Numbered from the stretch's first letter, positions 43,408 through 51,787 are shown. The stretch: 60,101 bases of DNA from Bacillota bacterium (GCA_023389275.1 JAEWEN010000017.1:1-60101); one strand, 5' to 3'. Numbers and translations: made by a program. Notes: generated from the letters alone by a model not told the origin.

Positions 43408-43505
43408 CCTTATCTTCAAGGCTCAAGCCCTCTGGAATTAGCACCTTAAAACAATTTTGGTTGCTGGGTTTCATAGGGCCAGTCCCTCCACCTCTCTTGA
43501 TAAGA
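43408..43505 (-). ncRNA. SAM-I (S-box) riboswitch of the sulfate-assimilation operon
   Basis: Read on the minus strand, P1 pairs CTTATC (43504-43499) with GATAAG (43414-43409). The S-box core is there in order: AGAGAGGTGGAGGGACTGGC, then CCTATGAAACCC, AGCAACC and AAGGTGCTAATTCC. These include the K-turn and the SAM-binding bases. The region is open in one minus-strand frame for 64 codons, but that frame has no RBS and encodes nothing recognisable. High SAM (ample sulfur amino acids) would terminate transcription before cysC. Confidence 0.96.
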
Positions 43506-43525
43506 TTCAAAACATCTATATAATC

Positions 43526-43553
43526 TAACCCTATTAAATCAATAGGAATTATT
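43526..43553. promoter_or_regulatory. candidate operator, copy A
   Basis: A 28-bp element beginning TAACCCTATTA and ending AATAGGAATTATT. It is 22/28 identical, without gaps, to copy B, 39 bp away. It lies just downstream of the predicted transcription start. Its 12-mer AATAGGAATTAT recurs upstream of the cysK T-box. The GGAATT end recalls the CymR/CysR (Rrf2) box of Firmicutes. Confidence 0.6.
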
Positions 43554-43564
43554 ACCATTTAATT

Positions 43565-43592
43565 TAAACCCATTATATCAGTAGGGATTATA
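43565..43592. promoter_or_regulatory. candidate operator, copy B (covers the -10)
   Basis: A 28-bp element beginning TAAACCCATTA and ending TAGGGATTATA. It is 22/28 identical to copy A in direct orientation. It spans the -10 hexamer at 43572-43577, so a protein bound here would block RNA polymerase. Confidence 0.6.
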
Positions 43593-43600
43593 GGTGTCAA
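43572..43600 (-). promoter_or_regulatory. sigma-A promoter of the cysC-aprAB-ssuABC-cysDN operon
   Basis: On the minus strand, perfect TTGACA (43600-43595), a 17-nt spacer and perfect TATAAT (43577-43572). Transcription would start near 43565, giving about 60 nt of leader before the SAM-I aptamer. Confidence 0.88.
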
Positions 43601-43655
43601 ACATTTTTTGCATTTTTTATAGATTAAAGTAAATAATTGAAAATATAAACAAAAC

Positions 43656-43690
43656 AAAAAGATGTTAACAACTAAGTTTAACATCTTTTT
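43656..43690 (-). terminator. terminator after the HMA-fold gene
   Basis: AAAAAGATGTTAA pairs with TTTAACATCTTTTT (one slip) around an 8-nt loop. It separates the HMA gene from the sulfate-operon promoter. Confidence 0.8.
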
Positions 43691-43693
43691 ATT

Positions 43694-43897
43694 TTAATTT
43701 ATGTCGTATCCTAAGGACTTAATTTTACTTGATACACTATTTATTGTATTATTATTTTCACATAAAACTTCTACTACACCTGTTTCATAATTTGTATTAA
43801 TGTTTTTTACGCCACTTACATTATTAACAGCACTTTCAATTAAGTTTGCTGATGCTTCACTGTGCATAGAAGGTACATTAAAAGTAGTATATTTCAT
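43694..43897 (-). CDS. HMA-fold (CopZ-like) protein lacking the CxxC metal site
   Basis: A 67-aa protein with the ferredoxin-like heavy-metal-associated fold: VPSMHSEASANLIESAV, SGVKNINTNYETGVVEV, KIKSLGYDIN. In metal-binding homologues the segment reads MxCxxC; here both cysteine positions are serine (MHSEAS). It is therefore unlikely to bind copper in the usual way. The ATG has GAGGAAGTGAT upstream. No copper ATPase or regulator is next to it. Confidence 0.8.
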   Translation of the reverse strand: MKYTTFNVPSMHSEASANLIESAVNNVSGVKNINTNYETGVVEVLCENNNTINSVSSKIKSLGYDIN

Positions 43898-43936
43898 ATT
43901 ATCACTTCCTCTTTAAAATAGTATGTACTAATATGA

Positions 43937-44614
43937 TTATAATATCCTTACAGGATCAAAATTTATAATATCTGCTGATGTACATATATACTCTATATCA
44001 TTATAAATTCCATTAAAACATATATTTTCTGAAGAGCTATGTATATGACCATATATAACCTTTTCTACTTTATACTTACTTAATATATCTAAAAATTCTC
44101 TACATCTAGTATACTTTGTTAAAGGTGGATAATGCATCATAACTATTATTTTATTTATTCCTTCTTTTATAGCACTTTGAATAGACATTTCTAGTCTTAA
44201 AAGCTCTCTTTTATAAACCGCCTCATTATGTTCTTCCCCGTCTAGAGCTATCCAACCTCTAGTACCACATATAGCATAATCATCAAATTTATAATGAGTA
44301 TTTTGTATAAAATATATGTCATCATATAAAGAATTAATTTTACTAATAGATGACCACCAATAATCATGATTTCCCTTAATAATAACTTTTTTTCCCGGCA
44401 TATTATGTATATACTCTATATCCTTTAAAGCTTCATTTAATTTCATGCCCCAGGAAATATCTCCTGCTATTAGAACTAAATCATCATCTGATATTTTATT
44501 AATCCAGTTTTCTTTAATTTTTTCATGATGTTCTTCCCAAGCTTTTCCGAATATTCCCATTGGCTTATTACTCTCAAATGACAGATGTAAATCGGAAATA
44601 CCATATACTTTCAT
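43937..44614 (-). CDS. metallophosphoesterase (calcineurin-like)
   Basis: A 225-aa phosphoesterase with the dinuclear metal motifs in order: DLH (Asp8, His10) in ISDLHLSFES, GDISWG, GNHDYWW, MHYPPLT and GHIH. Substrate unknown; similar proteins hydrolyse phosphodiesters or phosphoprotein bonds. It is close to but not obviously linked with the HMA gene, 39 nt downstream on the same strand. Confidence 0.9.
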   Translation of the reverse strand: MKVYGISDLHLSFESNKPMGIFGKAWEEHHEKIKENWINKISDDDLVLIAGDISWGMKLNEALKDIEYIHNMPGKKVIIKGNHDYWWSSISKINSLYDDIYFIQNTHYKFDDYAICGTRGWIALDGEEHNEAVYKRELLRLEMSIQSAIKEGINKIIVMMHYPPLTKYTRCREFLDILSKYKVEKVIYGHIHSSSENICFNGIYNDIEYICTSADIINFDPVRIL

Positions 44615-44690
44615 TTAATCACATCCTAATTCTATTATGTACTGTATTTATTTTATAATAATTTAGTCGATAATTTAATAGGTGATTGCT

Positions 44691-46511
44691 ATGCATATAA
44701 AAAATATTAGCCAAATTTTAAATTTTAAAGGCGAAAAAAGTGAAATTACTAAAGGAAGTATTGTAAATGCTAAAGTTATTTCTCTTTTAGACAACAAAGG
44801 CGTTGTGAGACTCCCAAACGGTTCTATTTTGCCTTGTATTTTTCTATTTAAAGAAGGTATAGAAGAAAATACAAATTATAAATTTCGTGTAAAGGAGTTT
44901 CATGCTCAGGAAATTTTACTAGAAGTTCTTAAAGACAGTGGAAAACAAGCTAAAAACACTAATATTGATAGTATTTTAGAAAAATTAAATATTTCTAAAT
45001 CACAAGGAGAAGAGATTATATCAAAACTAATTAAATTTAATATACCCGCTAAAGATGAAACTATACTAGATATTAACAAAAACTATAATTTTTTAAGGGA
45101 TTTAACTTCTTTAAATGATAAGGAACTATTAGATATTATAAAAAATTTAACTGGAAAAACCTTAACTGAAAATAGCAAAGAGTTTCAAAGCATAAAATCT
45201 ATACTAAATAATTTTAAAAATATTAATTTAGATTTTTTAACTTTTTTAAAGGAGAATAATATTCCTCCTACTTTAAATAATATTTTAAAAGTAAATGATT
45301 TTATAAAAAACCCTTTTACTTTAAATAATTTTATTACAAATATAGAAAATAATATACAAGAAAATTTAATAAATTTCAATAGAATTTTAAATAATAGCTC
45401 TGACTTAGACAAGATTGAATTAACAATTAAAAATAATACTGGATATACTGTTAGTAAAGATGTAATTCAAAAAACTTTACTTGCTCTTAGTAAAAATCCT
45501 CAATTAGCTAATAAATTAAATTTATCTAGTGAAAAAGATTTTTTAAGCATTTGTAGGGAAATAACTAAAAATCCTTTATTAAATGAAAAATCATCTGAGT
45601 TTATTGTTCTTAAAGAATTAGTAAGTGGAAACCTTAACAAAGATGGTAGTACTTTTAATAATGCTCTTAACTTAGATAAGATTGCATTAAATATTAAAAA
45701 TAATACTGGATTTACTGTTAATAAAGATGTGATTCAAAAAACTTTACTTGCTCTTAGTGAAAATCCTCAATTAACTAATAAATTAAATTTATCTAGTGAA
45801 AAAGATTTTTTAAGCATTTGTAAGGAAATAACTAAGAATCCTTTATTAAATGAAAAATCATCTGAGTTTATTGTTCTTAAAGAATTAGCTAGTGGAAACC
45901 TTAACAAACTTATAAATATAAAGCAGGAAAATACAAATCCTATTGAAAAAATGTTATTAAATTCTCTTAACATAACACAAAGTTCTAAGGATAGTGCAGA
46001 ATTAAAGTTTTCTTCTATTAATTCTATTTTAAATAATATTAAAGATTTTCCAGAATCTATTTCTAAATTACCATTTCAATTTTTAAACTCTGTAATGGAA
46101 AATGTTGATATTAATAAGTATATGTACAACAATTATTCTATACTAAATTTTAATTTTAAATTAAGTGATAATTTATATAAAAATAATATTATAATCAAAA
46201 ACAAATATTCTAATGGATATATTGATATAAATGATGTAAAAATTTATATATCTGTTGAAAATGAAAAAATAGGGTTAGTTGAAGGATGTGTTTCTAAAAA
46301 CTTTAAAACTATTAATATAAACTTAAATGTTAATAAAAAGTATATTAATGATTTTATAAAAACAATTAATATACTAAAAAATAATCTCTCAAATATTGGA
46401 TACAGTGACTGTAATATAAAAATAGATTCACTTAATGAAAAACTTGATATTTTATCGCTTTCCAACTTTTTTAATGATGATACTTATTTTGATTTGGATG
46501 TGAAAGTATGA
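44691..46511 (+). CDS. FliK/YlqG-like protein with internal tandem repeats
   Basis: About 606 aa, rich in Asn, Lys, Ile and Leu. Residues 1-70 look like a small beta-barrel (GSIVNAKVISLLDNKGVVRL). The centre (about 80-410) is built of alpha-helical repeats, two of them nearly identical with an 89-residue period. The C-terminal 130 residues (KLPFQFLNSVMENV, NGYIDINDVKIYI, LNEKLDILSL) resemble the FliK/YlqG C-terminal fold. The downstream FlhB-like gene overlaps by 4 nt, as in the B. subtilis ylqG-ylqH pair. ATG 44691 has AGGTGA upstream. It may be a ruler-like or secretion-control protein; that is inference. Confidence 0.72.
   Translation: MHIKNISQILNFKGEKSEITKGSIVNAKVISLLDNKGVVRLPNGSILPCIFLFKEGIEENTNYKFRVKEFHAQEILLEVLKDSGKQAKNTNIDSILEKLNISKSQGEEIISKLIKFNIPAKDETILDINKNYNFLRDLTSLNDKELLDIIKNLTGKTLTENSKEFQSIKSILNNFKNINLDFLTFLKENNIPPTLNNILKVNDFIKNPFTLNNFITNIENNIQENLINFNRILNNSSDLDKIELTIKNNTGYTVSKDVIQKTLLALSKNPQLANKLNLSSEKDFLSICREITKNPLLNEKSSEFIVLKELVSGNLNKDGSTFNNALNLDKIALNIKNNTGFTVNKDVIQKTLLALSENPQLTNKLNLSSEKDFLSICKEITKNPLLNEKSSEFIVLKELASGNLNKLINIKQENTNPIEKMLLNSLNITQSSKDSAELKFSSINSILNNIKDFPESISKLPFQFLNSVMENVDINKYMYNNYSILNFNFKLSDNLYKNNIIIKNKYSNGYIDINDVKIYISVENEKIGLVEGCVSKNFKTININLNVNKKYINDFIKTINILKNNLSNIGYSDCNIKIDSLNEKLDILSLSNFFNDDTYFDLDVKV
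45404..45641 (+). repeat. intragenic tandem repeat, copy 1
   Basis: A 238-bp unit nearly identical to copy 2, with a 267-bp period. It encodes a helical segment from LDKIELTIKNNTGYTVSKD to LKELVSGNLNK. Confidence 0.9.
45671..45908 (+). repeat. intragenic tandem repeat, copy 2
   Basis: The second copy of the 267-bp-period duplication, in frame with copy 1. Protein differences are few (for example NTGF for NTGY, ALSENPQLT for ALSKNPQLA). High nucleotide identity implies a recent duplication or gene conversion. Confidence 0.9.
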
Positions 46512-46768
46512 AAAGAAAAAAAGCTGCTGCACTTAAATACAATAAAGGTTTGTCTTCCCCAATAGTAACTGCTATGGGCTTTGGTGAATTTGCAGAAAGA
46601 ATAATAGACACTGCAATAGAGTCTGATGTTCCAATTGTTGAAAATGAAGAGTTAGTTTCTACATTGTCTAATGTTCCTGTAGGAGAAAACATTCCAGAGG
46701 AACTTTATGAAATAGTTGCTGAGATACTAGCCTATATATATAGCATAGAAAAAAACAAAAACACTTAA
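46508..46768 (+). CDS. stand-alone FlhB C-terminal-like protein (YlqH type)
   Basis: An 86-aa protein aligned with the cytosolic C-terminal piece of FlhB/YscU: AAALKYNKGLSSPIVTAMG, then AIESDVPIVENEELVS and EELYEIVAEILAYIYSI. It begins right after where the NPTH autocleavage motif would be, so it mimics the cleaved FlhB-CC fragment. Flagellar genes proper are not in the window. Four-base overlap with the FliK-like gene strongly suggests a pair. Confidence 0.88.
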   Translation: MKRKKAAALKYNKGLSSPIVTAMGFGEFAERIIDTAIESDVPIVENEELVSTLSNVPVGENIPEELYEIVAEILAYIYSIEKNKNT

Positions 46769-46790
46769 CGCGCTAGGAAGGTGAATCTTA

Positions 46791-47489
46791 ATGCATAAAG
46801 ATATTAATTATGAAGATTATTTATATGATAAAAACTATACTTGCCCATGTTGCAAAAATAACTTTAAAAACAAAACTCCCAAAATTGGTAAAATAAGAAT
46901 TACATCTAAGGATAGTGACCTTTTTCAAAACTGCGAACCTATAAATCCTATTATATATGATGTTGTTTTATGTAACAAATGTGGTTATGCTGCTATGGCA
47001 AAGCTATTTGAAAAAAAACTTTATCCTGATCAAATTAAAGCAATAGTAACTAAAATAACTTCATCTTATAAGCCAAGAGTTTATCCTGATATATATACTG
47101 TTGATATAGGTATAGAAAGATTAAAACTTGCTTTGCTAAGCTCAATAGTAAAAGAAGCTAAAGAAAGTGAAAAAGCTTATACTTGTATTAAAATAGCATG
47201 GCTTTATAGACTTTTAAAAGATGAAGAAAATGAATCTATATTTATACAAAATGCTTATAATGGATTTTCTGAAGCTTTTAATAAGGAAGATCCTCCTATT
47301 ATGGGAATGGACAATAATACAATACAATATCTTCTAGGAGAACTTGCAAGAAAAACAGGTAACAATACTGAAGCTCTTAGATTATTTGGAAAACTTATAA
47401 CAAATCCTGCAACACCTTCTAGAATTAAAGAAATTGCTCGTACTCAACGCTCTTTAATAACAGAAGAAAATTTAGATAAGGTTGAGTAA
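46791..47489 (+). CDS. DUF2225 protein (zinc-ribbon plus helical repeats)
   Basis: A 232-aa soluble protein. The N-terminal zinc-ribbon-like part has CPCC (YTCPCCKNNF) and a second pair in VLCNKCGYAAMAKLF. The remaining 150 residues are helical hairpins (KAYTCIKIAWLYRLLKDEEN, YLLGELARKTGNNTEALRLF) like TPR. This is the DUF2225 layout common in Firmicutes; function unknown. It follows the FlhB-like gene by 22 nt, and the ribosome site GGAAGGTGA favours the ATG at 46791. Confidence 0.86.
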   Translation: MHKDINYEDYLYDKNYTCPCCKNNFKNKTPKIGKIRITSKDSDLFQNCEPINPIIYDVVLCNKCGYAAMAKLFEKKLYPDQIKAIVTKITSSYKPRVYPDIYTVDIGIERLKLALLSSIVKEAKESEKAYTCIKIAWLYRLLKDEENESIFIQNAYNGFSEAFNKEDPPIMGMDNNTIQYLLGELARKTGNNTEALRLFGKLITNPATPSRIKEIARTQRSLITEENLDKVE

Positions 47490-47546
47490 TTTATTTAAAA
47501 GGATATATACTTAATATATATCCTATTTTTATTTAAGGAGGTAAAT

Positions 47547-48359
47547 ATGGAAAAATACTCTTTAAAAGCTAGCTTTGTTGCAAAGGAAATATCACTTCCC
47601 CTTATATCATATGACTTTAATATTAATAAAAAATTTAAATGGGAAGAGCCTTTAATTTTAGAGTCATTTATGCTTGAAAAAATTCTAGAAAACTCTAATA
47701 ATAAGAAGGCTTATATATTTCACTTTGGAAGTATAGTTACATTTAACATGACAAATGAAGAAATGACAATTCTTATAAAGTATTTAAATAAACTTGATAA
47801 AAATATAGTAACCTATAGTGTTTACTCAGAGGATTTTGACGTTATAATTGATAAATCTTCTAATGTATCTCTTACATACAATTCATTTGTAACAAATGAG
47901 TTAAGAGATTATGATCTATCAATTCTTTCAACTGTTATTGCAAAATCAATAGCCCTTGAAAAAATAGAAAACGATATTGATGTTTTAAGTGATGATATGG
48001 AAAAAATTATAGAGCTTCTTGATAAAGGAGCTTACAAAATTAAAGACGATTCATTGTCTAAATTATCAGCAAGAGTTTTAAGACACAAATATTATACTTT
48101 ATCTTATATTACACTTTTAGAAAAGCCTGATATTACATGGGAAAATGAAAATGCACAAAAACTTTTTATAAAAGCATCTGATCTTTTTGAGCTTGAAGAT
48201 AGATATGATGTTATTCGTCATAAATCCGAGGTTTTATTAGATGTTATTGAAACTTTTTCTGATCTTTCAAGAGCTAAAAAAGTTTCATATCTTCAATGGC
48301 TATTTGTTATATTCATAGTTTTTGAAGTTATTACTACTTTATACGATAAAATATTTTAA
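47547..48359 (+). CDS. RMD1/YagE-family protein (DUF155)
   Basis: A 270-aa protein with one C-terminal membrane helix (LQWLFVIFIVFEVITTLY). Family stretches are AYIFHFGSIVTFNM, LSILSTVIAKSIALEKIE and LEDRYDVIRHKSEVLLDVIE. Eukaryotic homologues are mitochondrial tail-anchored proteins; the bacterial role is unknown. RBS AAGGAGG precedes the ATG. A terminator follows. Confidence 0.86.
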   Translation: MEKYSLKASFVAKEISLPLISYDFNINKKFKWEEPLILESFMLEKILENSNNKKAYIFHFGSIVTFNMTNEEMTILIKYLNKLDKNIVTYSVYSEDFDVIIDKSSNVSLTYNSFVTNELRDYDLSILSTVIAKSIALEKIENDIDVLSDDMEKIIELLDKGAYKIKDDSLSKLSARVLRHKYYTLSYITLLEKPDITWENENAQKLFIKASDLFELEDRYDVIRHKSEVLLDVIETFSDLSRAKKVSYLQWLFVIFIVFEVITTLYDKIF

Positions 48360-48383
48360 GACTACCAAAAGGTAGTCTTAAAA
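48357..48383. terminator. bidirectional terminator
   Basis: TTTTAAGACTACC pairs with GGTAGTCTTAAAA around AAAA between convergent genes. Confidence 0.8.
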
Positions 48384-50057
48384 TTTATCTATAGCTATAT
48401 CATCTAATATATTATTGTATTTTGGAATCATATTAGCACATTTAAAATATTTATAAATATCATATCCACCACTTAAGTTATAACATTCAAATCCGTTTTG
48501 ACTTAAAATTCTACATGCAATATAACCTCTTAAACCTACTTTACAATAAACTAATATTTTTTTATTTTTAGGGATTAAATTAAGCTTTTCCCTTAATTCA
48601 TCTACAGATATATTAATAGATGATTCTATATATCCACTTTCTAGCTCCTTTTTATTTCTAACATCTAAAATTAAATAATCATTTAAATCTACACTATCCC
48701 AATGTTTTATTTTAACTTTTCCTTCTAAGATATTACCAGCAACATATCCTGCCATATTAACAGGATCCTTTGCAGATGAAAATGGTGGTGCATACGAAAG
48801 CTCAAGCTCTTGAAGATCCCAAGTTGTTAAATTAGCTTTTATAGAAGTTGCTATAACATCTAATCTTTTTTCTACACCTTTGTACCCAACTATTTGTGCT
48901 CCAAGTATTTTCCCTGTTTTCTTTTCAAATAAAAGCTTAATACACATAGGTTTTGAACCTGGATAATATGTAGCATGTGATGCTGAGTGAGTATAGGATT
49001 TTTCATATTCTATACCGCTTTTTTCAAGGGCTTTCTCATTACAACCTGTTGATGCTGCAACTAAATCAAATACTTTTATAACAGATGTACCAAGAGTTGA
49101 TTTATATTTTTTGTTTCCTCCTAAAATATTTTCAGCTACTATTCTTCCTTGTTTATTTGCAGGTCCTGCTAGTGGAATTATAGATTTTTCATTTGTAATT
49201 TCATTATTAACTTCTATAGCATCTCCAACAGCATATATGTACTTATTAGAAGTTTTTAAAGTTTCATCTACTAGTATTCCACCTTTTTCCCCTATTTTGA
49301 TTCCTGCTTTTTTAGCAATCTCTACACAAGGTTTAACACCTATAGCTAATATAATCATATCTGGATTTATGGTTTCGCTTTTTAATTTAATATATAATTT
49401 TTCTTCGCCTTTAATTTCATCAACCTTTTCATTTAAAATAAATTTTATACCTTTTTTCTCCATTTTTTCTTGAATCATAAATGCCATTTCTTTATCAAAT
49501 GGATTCATAATTTGATCTGATCCTTGTATAATAGTTGTTTCAAGTCCTAAGTTCAAAAGATTTTCTGCCATTTCTATTCCTATAAAACCAGCACCTACAA
49601 TAGCTACTGTTTTAGGCTTTATATTTTCAATAGCACTTTTTATATTATCAACATCTTCAACATTTCTAACTGTAAAAATTCTATCATCAATATTTGTAGA
49701 TATTTTAGGAATTATAGGGTCTGCACCAGGTGATAAAATTATATAATCATAATTTTCACTGTATACTTCTCCATTATTTAAAACTTCTACCACCTTATTT
49801 TTACTATCTATATTTATAACTTCACTATTTACTCTAACATCAATATTAAATCTTTTTTTCATTGAAAGAGGAGTTTGAACTAAAAGTTTTTCTCTTTCTT
49901 CTATAACCTCACCTATATAATAAGGCAATCCACAATTTGCAAATGATATGTAATCTCCCTTTTCAAACATAACTATTTCTACATTTTCATTAAGTCTTCT
50001 AAGTCTTGCAGCAGCACTAGCGCCTCCTGCAACTCCACCTATAATTATAACCTTCAT
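48378..50057 (-). CDS. CoA-disulfide reductase with C-terminal rhodanese domain
   Basis: A 559-aa flavoprotein. FAD motif IIGGVAGGASAAARLRR, single redox Cys42 in SFANCGLPYYIG, NAD(P)H-binding VAIVGAGFIGIEMAEN, and YAVGDAIEV. Residues about 460-540 are a rhodanese domain with the active Cys in VYCKVGLRGY near 506. Such CDR-RHD enzymes reduce CoA disulfide or polysulfides/persulfides, so it may link to sulfur metabolism, though it is not in the sulfate operon. It is monocistronic. Confidence 0.9.
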   Translation of the reverse strand: MKVIIIGGVAGGASAAARLRRLNENVEIVMFEKGDYISFANCGLPYYIGEVIEEREKLLVQTPLSMKKRFNIDVRVNSEVINIDSKNKVVEVLNNGEVYSENYDYIILSPGADPIIPKISTNIDDRIFTVRNVEDVDNIKSAIENIKPKTVAIVGAGFIGIEMAENLLNLGLETTIIQGSDQIMNPFDKEMAFMIQEKMEKKGIKFILNEKVDEIKGEEKLYIKLKSETINPDMIILAIGVKPCVEIAKKAGIKIGEKGGILVDETLKTSNKYIYAVGDAIEVNNEITNEKSIIPLAGPANKQGRIVAENILGGNKKYKSTLGTSVIKVFDLVAASTGCNEKALEKSGIEYEKSYTHSASHATYYPGSKPMCIKLLFEKKTGKILGAQIVGYKGVEKRLDVIATSIKANLTTWDLQELELSYAPPFSSAKDPVNMAGYVAGNILEGKVKIKHWDSVDLNDYLILDVRNKKELESGYIESSINISVDELREKLNLIPKNKKILVYCKVGLRGYIACRILSQNGFECYNLSGGYDIYKYFKCANMIPKYNNILDDIAIDKF

Positions 50058-50146
50058 AAATATCCCATCCTTTTTATAAAGTATAGAAAAATTATATTAC
50101 AAATATATCCACACGTCAACATACCCCCACTAGGTATAAATAATAT

Positions 50147-50178
50147 AAAATAAAAAGGCAACATTGCCTTTTTATTTT
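50147..50178 (-). terminator. terminator of the methyltransferase gene
   Basis: AAAATAAAAAGGCA pairs with TGCCTTTTTATTTT around ACAT, overlapping the gene's stop. Confidence 0.85.
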
Positions 50179-51337
50179 ACTCATATATAGCATCAATATA
50201 CATTTCTAAAGAAGGATATATATTAAACATATTCCTTATTTTTAAATACTCTTCATAAGCCTTATCATTTTTATCTGATTGTTTATAAGCTCTAATTAAA
50301 ATATTTTTAGGTGTTTCAAGTGGAGATATATACTCTATTGCTGAAACTTTATAACCTTTACTTTCAAGAAGTAAAGTTCTTATACTATCTGTTAAAACAT
50401 CACAGAATCTCGCTTTAAATATTCCATGTTTTAATATACCATCTAGTTCTTCCGATTTAATTTGAGTTAAAAGCTCTTTATGACAACAAGGTACACACAT
50501 TATAGCCTTAGCATTTAAACGAACTCCAAGACCTAGTGCCATGTCTGTTGCTGTATCACAAGCATGTAGACTTAAAACAATATCTATATTTCTATCTGGT
50601 TTATAAAAGTTTATATCATCTGCTATAAACTCCATATTTTTATAACCTAATTTTTTTGCTATAGCCTTTGAAGAATTTATTACCTCTTCTGATCTATCTA
50701 CGCCTATAAAATAACAATTTTTCTTTTTCTTTTCTTTTATATAATAATTTAAAACAAATGTTAAGTATGATTTTCCACATCCGCAATCTAAAATAGTTAC
50801 TGTATCTGTTTCTTTAGACACCTCATCAATCATACTATCCACAAGTTCTACAAAGTGATCAATTTGATTATATTTTCTAATCATATCATTTTTGATTTTA
50901 CCTTCTTTAGTAAGAACACCAATTTCTTTTAAAAGCTCATCTGCTTCCCCTACTTTTATAAGATAATTTCTTTTTAAAACCTTTGATGTTGAATTTTTAT
51001 CTTCTTTTTTCTTAATACTTTCTACTTTCTTAGTTTTAACTTCCTTAGAGTTTGCAGTAATTACTGTAGCATATCCTCTTTCTTCAACTATAAAATCTAA
51101 AGACTCATAATTTAGAGCCTCTTTTGCTATATAATCTGGAAGAGCATCTATATCTAAAGTCTCTTCTTTTCCATTAAATAAAATTGTATTTTTTTCTACA
51201 TTGTATTCGCCTTCAAAGTTTTTAAGTCCAGTTTTAAATATAAATCTAACTTCTTTTATAAAGTCTATATTTTCTTTAATTCTTCCTGAAATTCCCCAAA
51301 GAACAAATTTTATTTTATCACAAATATTTTTATTCAA
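50177..51337 (-). CDS. class I SAM-dependent methyltransferase (Methyltransf_32-like)
   Basis: A 386-aa protein. Residues 1-140 are an unassigned N-terminal domain. The Rossmann methyltransferase starts near 180 with motif I ILDCGCGKSYLTFVLNYY, then FIGVDRSEEVI, VLSLHACDTATDMAL and a CVPCCHKEL motif. This group is often predicted to act on RNA, but no substrate is shown. Start TTG at 51337, with GGGAGAA upstream. Confidence 0.86.
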   Translation of the reverse strand: MNKNICDKIKFVLWGISGRIKENIDFIKEVRFIFKTGLKNFEGEYNVEKNTILFNGKEETLDIDALPDYIAKEALNYESLDFIVEERGYATVITANSKEVKTKKVESIKKKEDKNSTSKVLKRNYLIKVGEADELLKEIGVLTKEGKIKNDMIRKYNQIDHFVELVDSMIDEVSKETDTVTILDCGCGKSYLTFVLNYYIKEKKKKNCYFIGVDRSEEVINSSKAIAKKLGYKNMEFIADDINFYKPDRNIDIVLSLHACDTATDMALGLGVRLNAKAIMCVPCCHKELLTQIKSEELDGILKHGIFKARFCDVLTDSIRTLLLESKGYKVSAIEYISPLETPKNILIRAYKQSDKNDKAYEEYLKIRNMFNIYPSLEMYIDAIYE

Positions 51338-51484
51338 AGTAAATTCTCCCTTCTACCTAAGTATTTAACAAAATTAATTATATATTTAAAGCTTTATTTA
51401 TTCAAACCTAATTAAAATAAAATAATTTGAAAATTAGGTGTTATATTGTAAAATATTATTAAACAACGAAAAGAAGGTGATATT

Positions 51485-51787
51485 TTGATAAAGCATATGG
51501 TAATGTGGAAACTTAAAAATGAAGCTCTAGGATTAACTAAAGCAGAAAATGCTTTAAAAATCAAAGAAATGCTTGAATCATTAAAAGGAGAAATAAAAGA
51601 GATTATATCAATTGAAGTTGGTATAGATTGTACAGATAACTCTAACAACTATGATGTTATTCTAGTTAGTGAATTTAAAACTCTTGATGATTTAAATTCA
51701 TACCAAATCCACCCAAAACATGTTGAATGTGGACAGTTTATAAAACAAGTTTATGAATCTCGTGTATGTGTAGATTATAAGGCATAA
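51485..51787 (+). CDS. Dabb (stress-responsive alpha/beta barrel) domain protein
   Basis: A 100-aa dimeric ferredoxin-like barrel. IKHMVMWKLKNEA at the N-terminus and YDVILVSEFKTLDDLNSYQIHP (in two pieces) are the Dabb signatures. Function is unknown for solitary members. The start is TTG at 51485 after AAGGTGA. A terminator follows at once. Confidence 0.9.
   Translation: MIKHMVMWKLKNEALGLTKAENALKIKEMLESLKGEIKEIISIEVGIDCTDNSNNYDVILVSEFKTLDDLNSYQIHPKHVECGQFIKQVYESRVCVDYKA

Noticed and set aside
43364..43558. 64-codon minus-strand ORF upstream of cysC
   Set aside because: It coincides exactly with the SAM-I riboswitch and its terminator, has no ribosome site and its translation is meaningless.
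45404..45908. CRISPR-like or mobile repeat
   Set aside because: The repeat is in frame inside one ORF with a 267-bp period and differences mostly conservative; it is a protein-domain duplication, not a CRISPR array.
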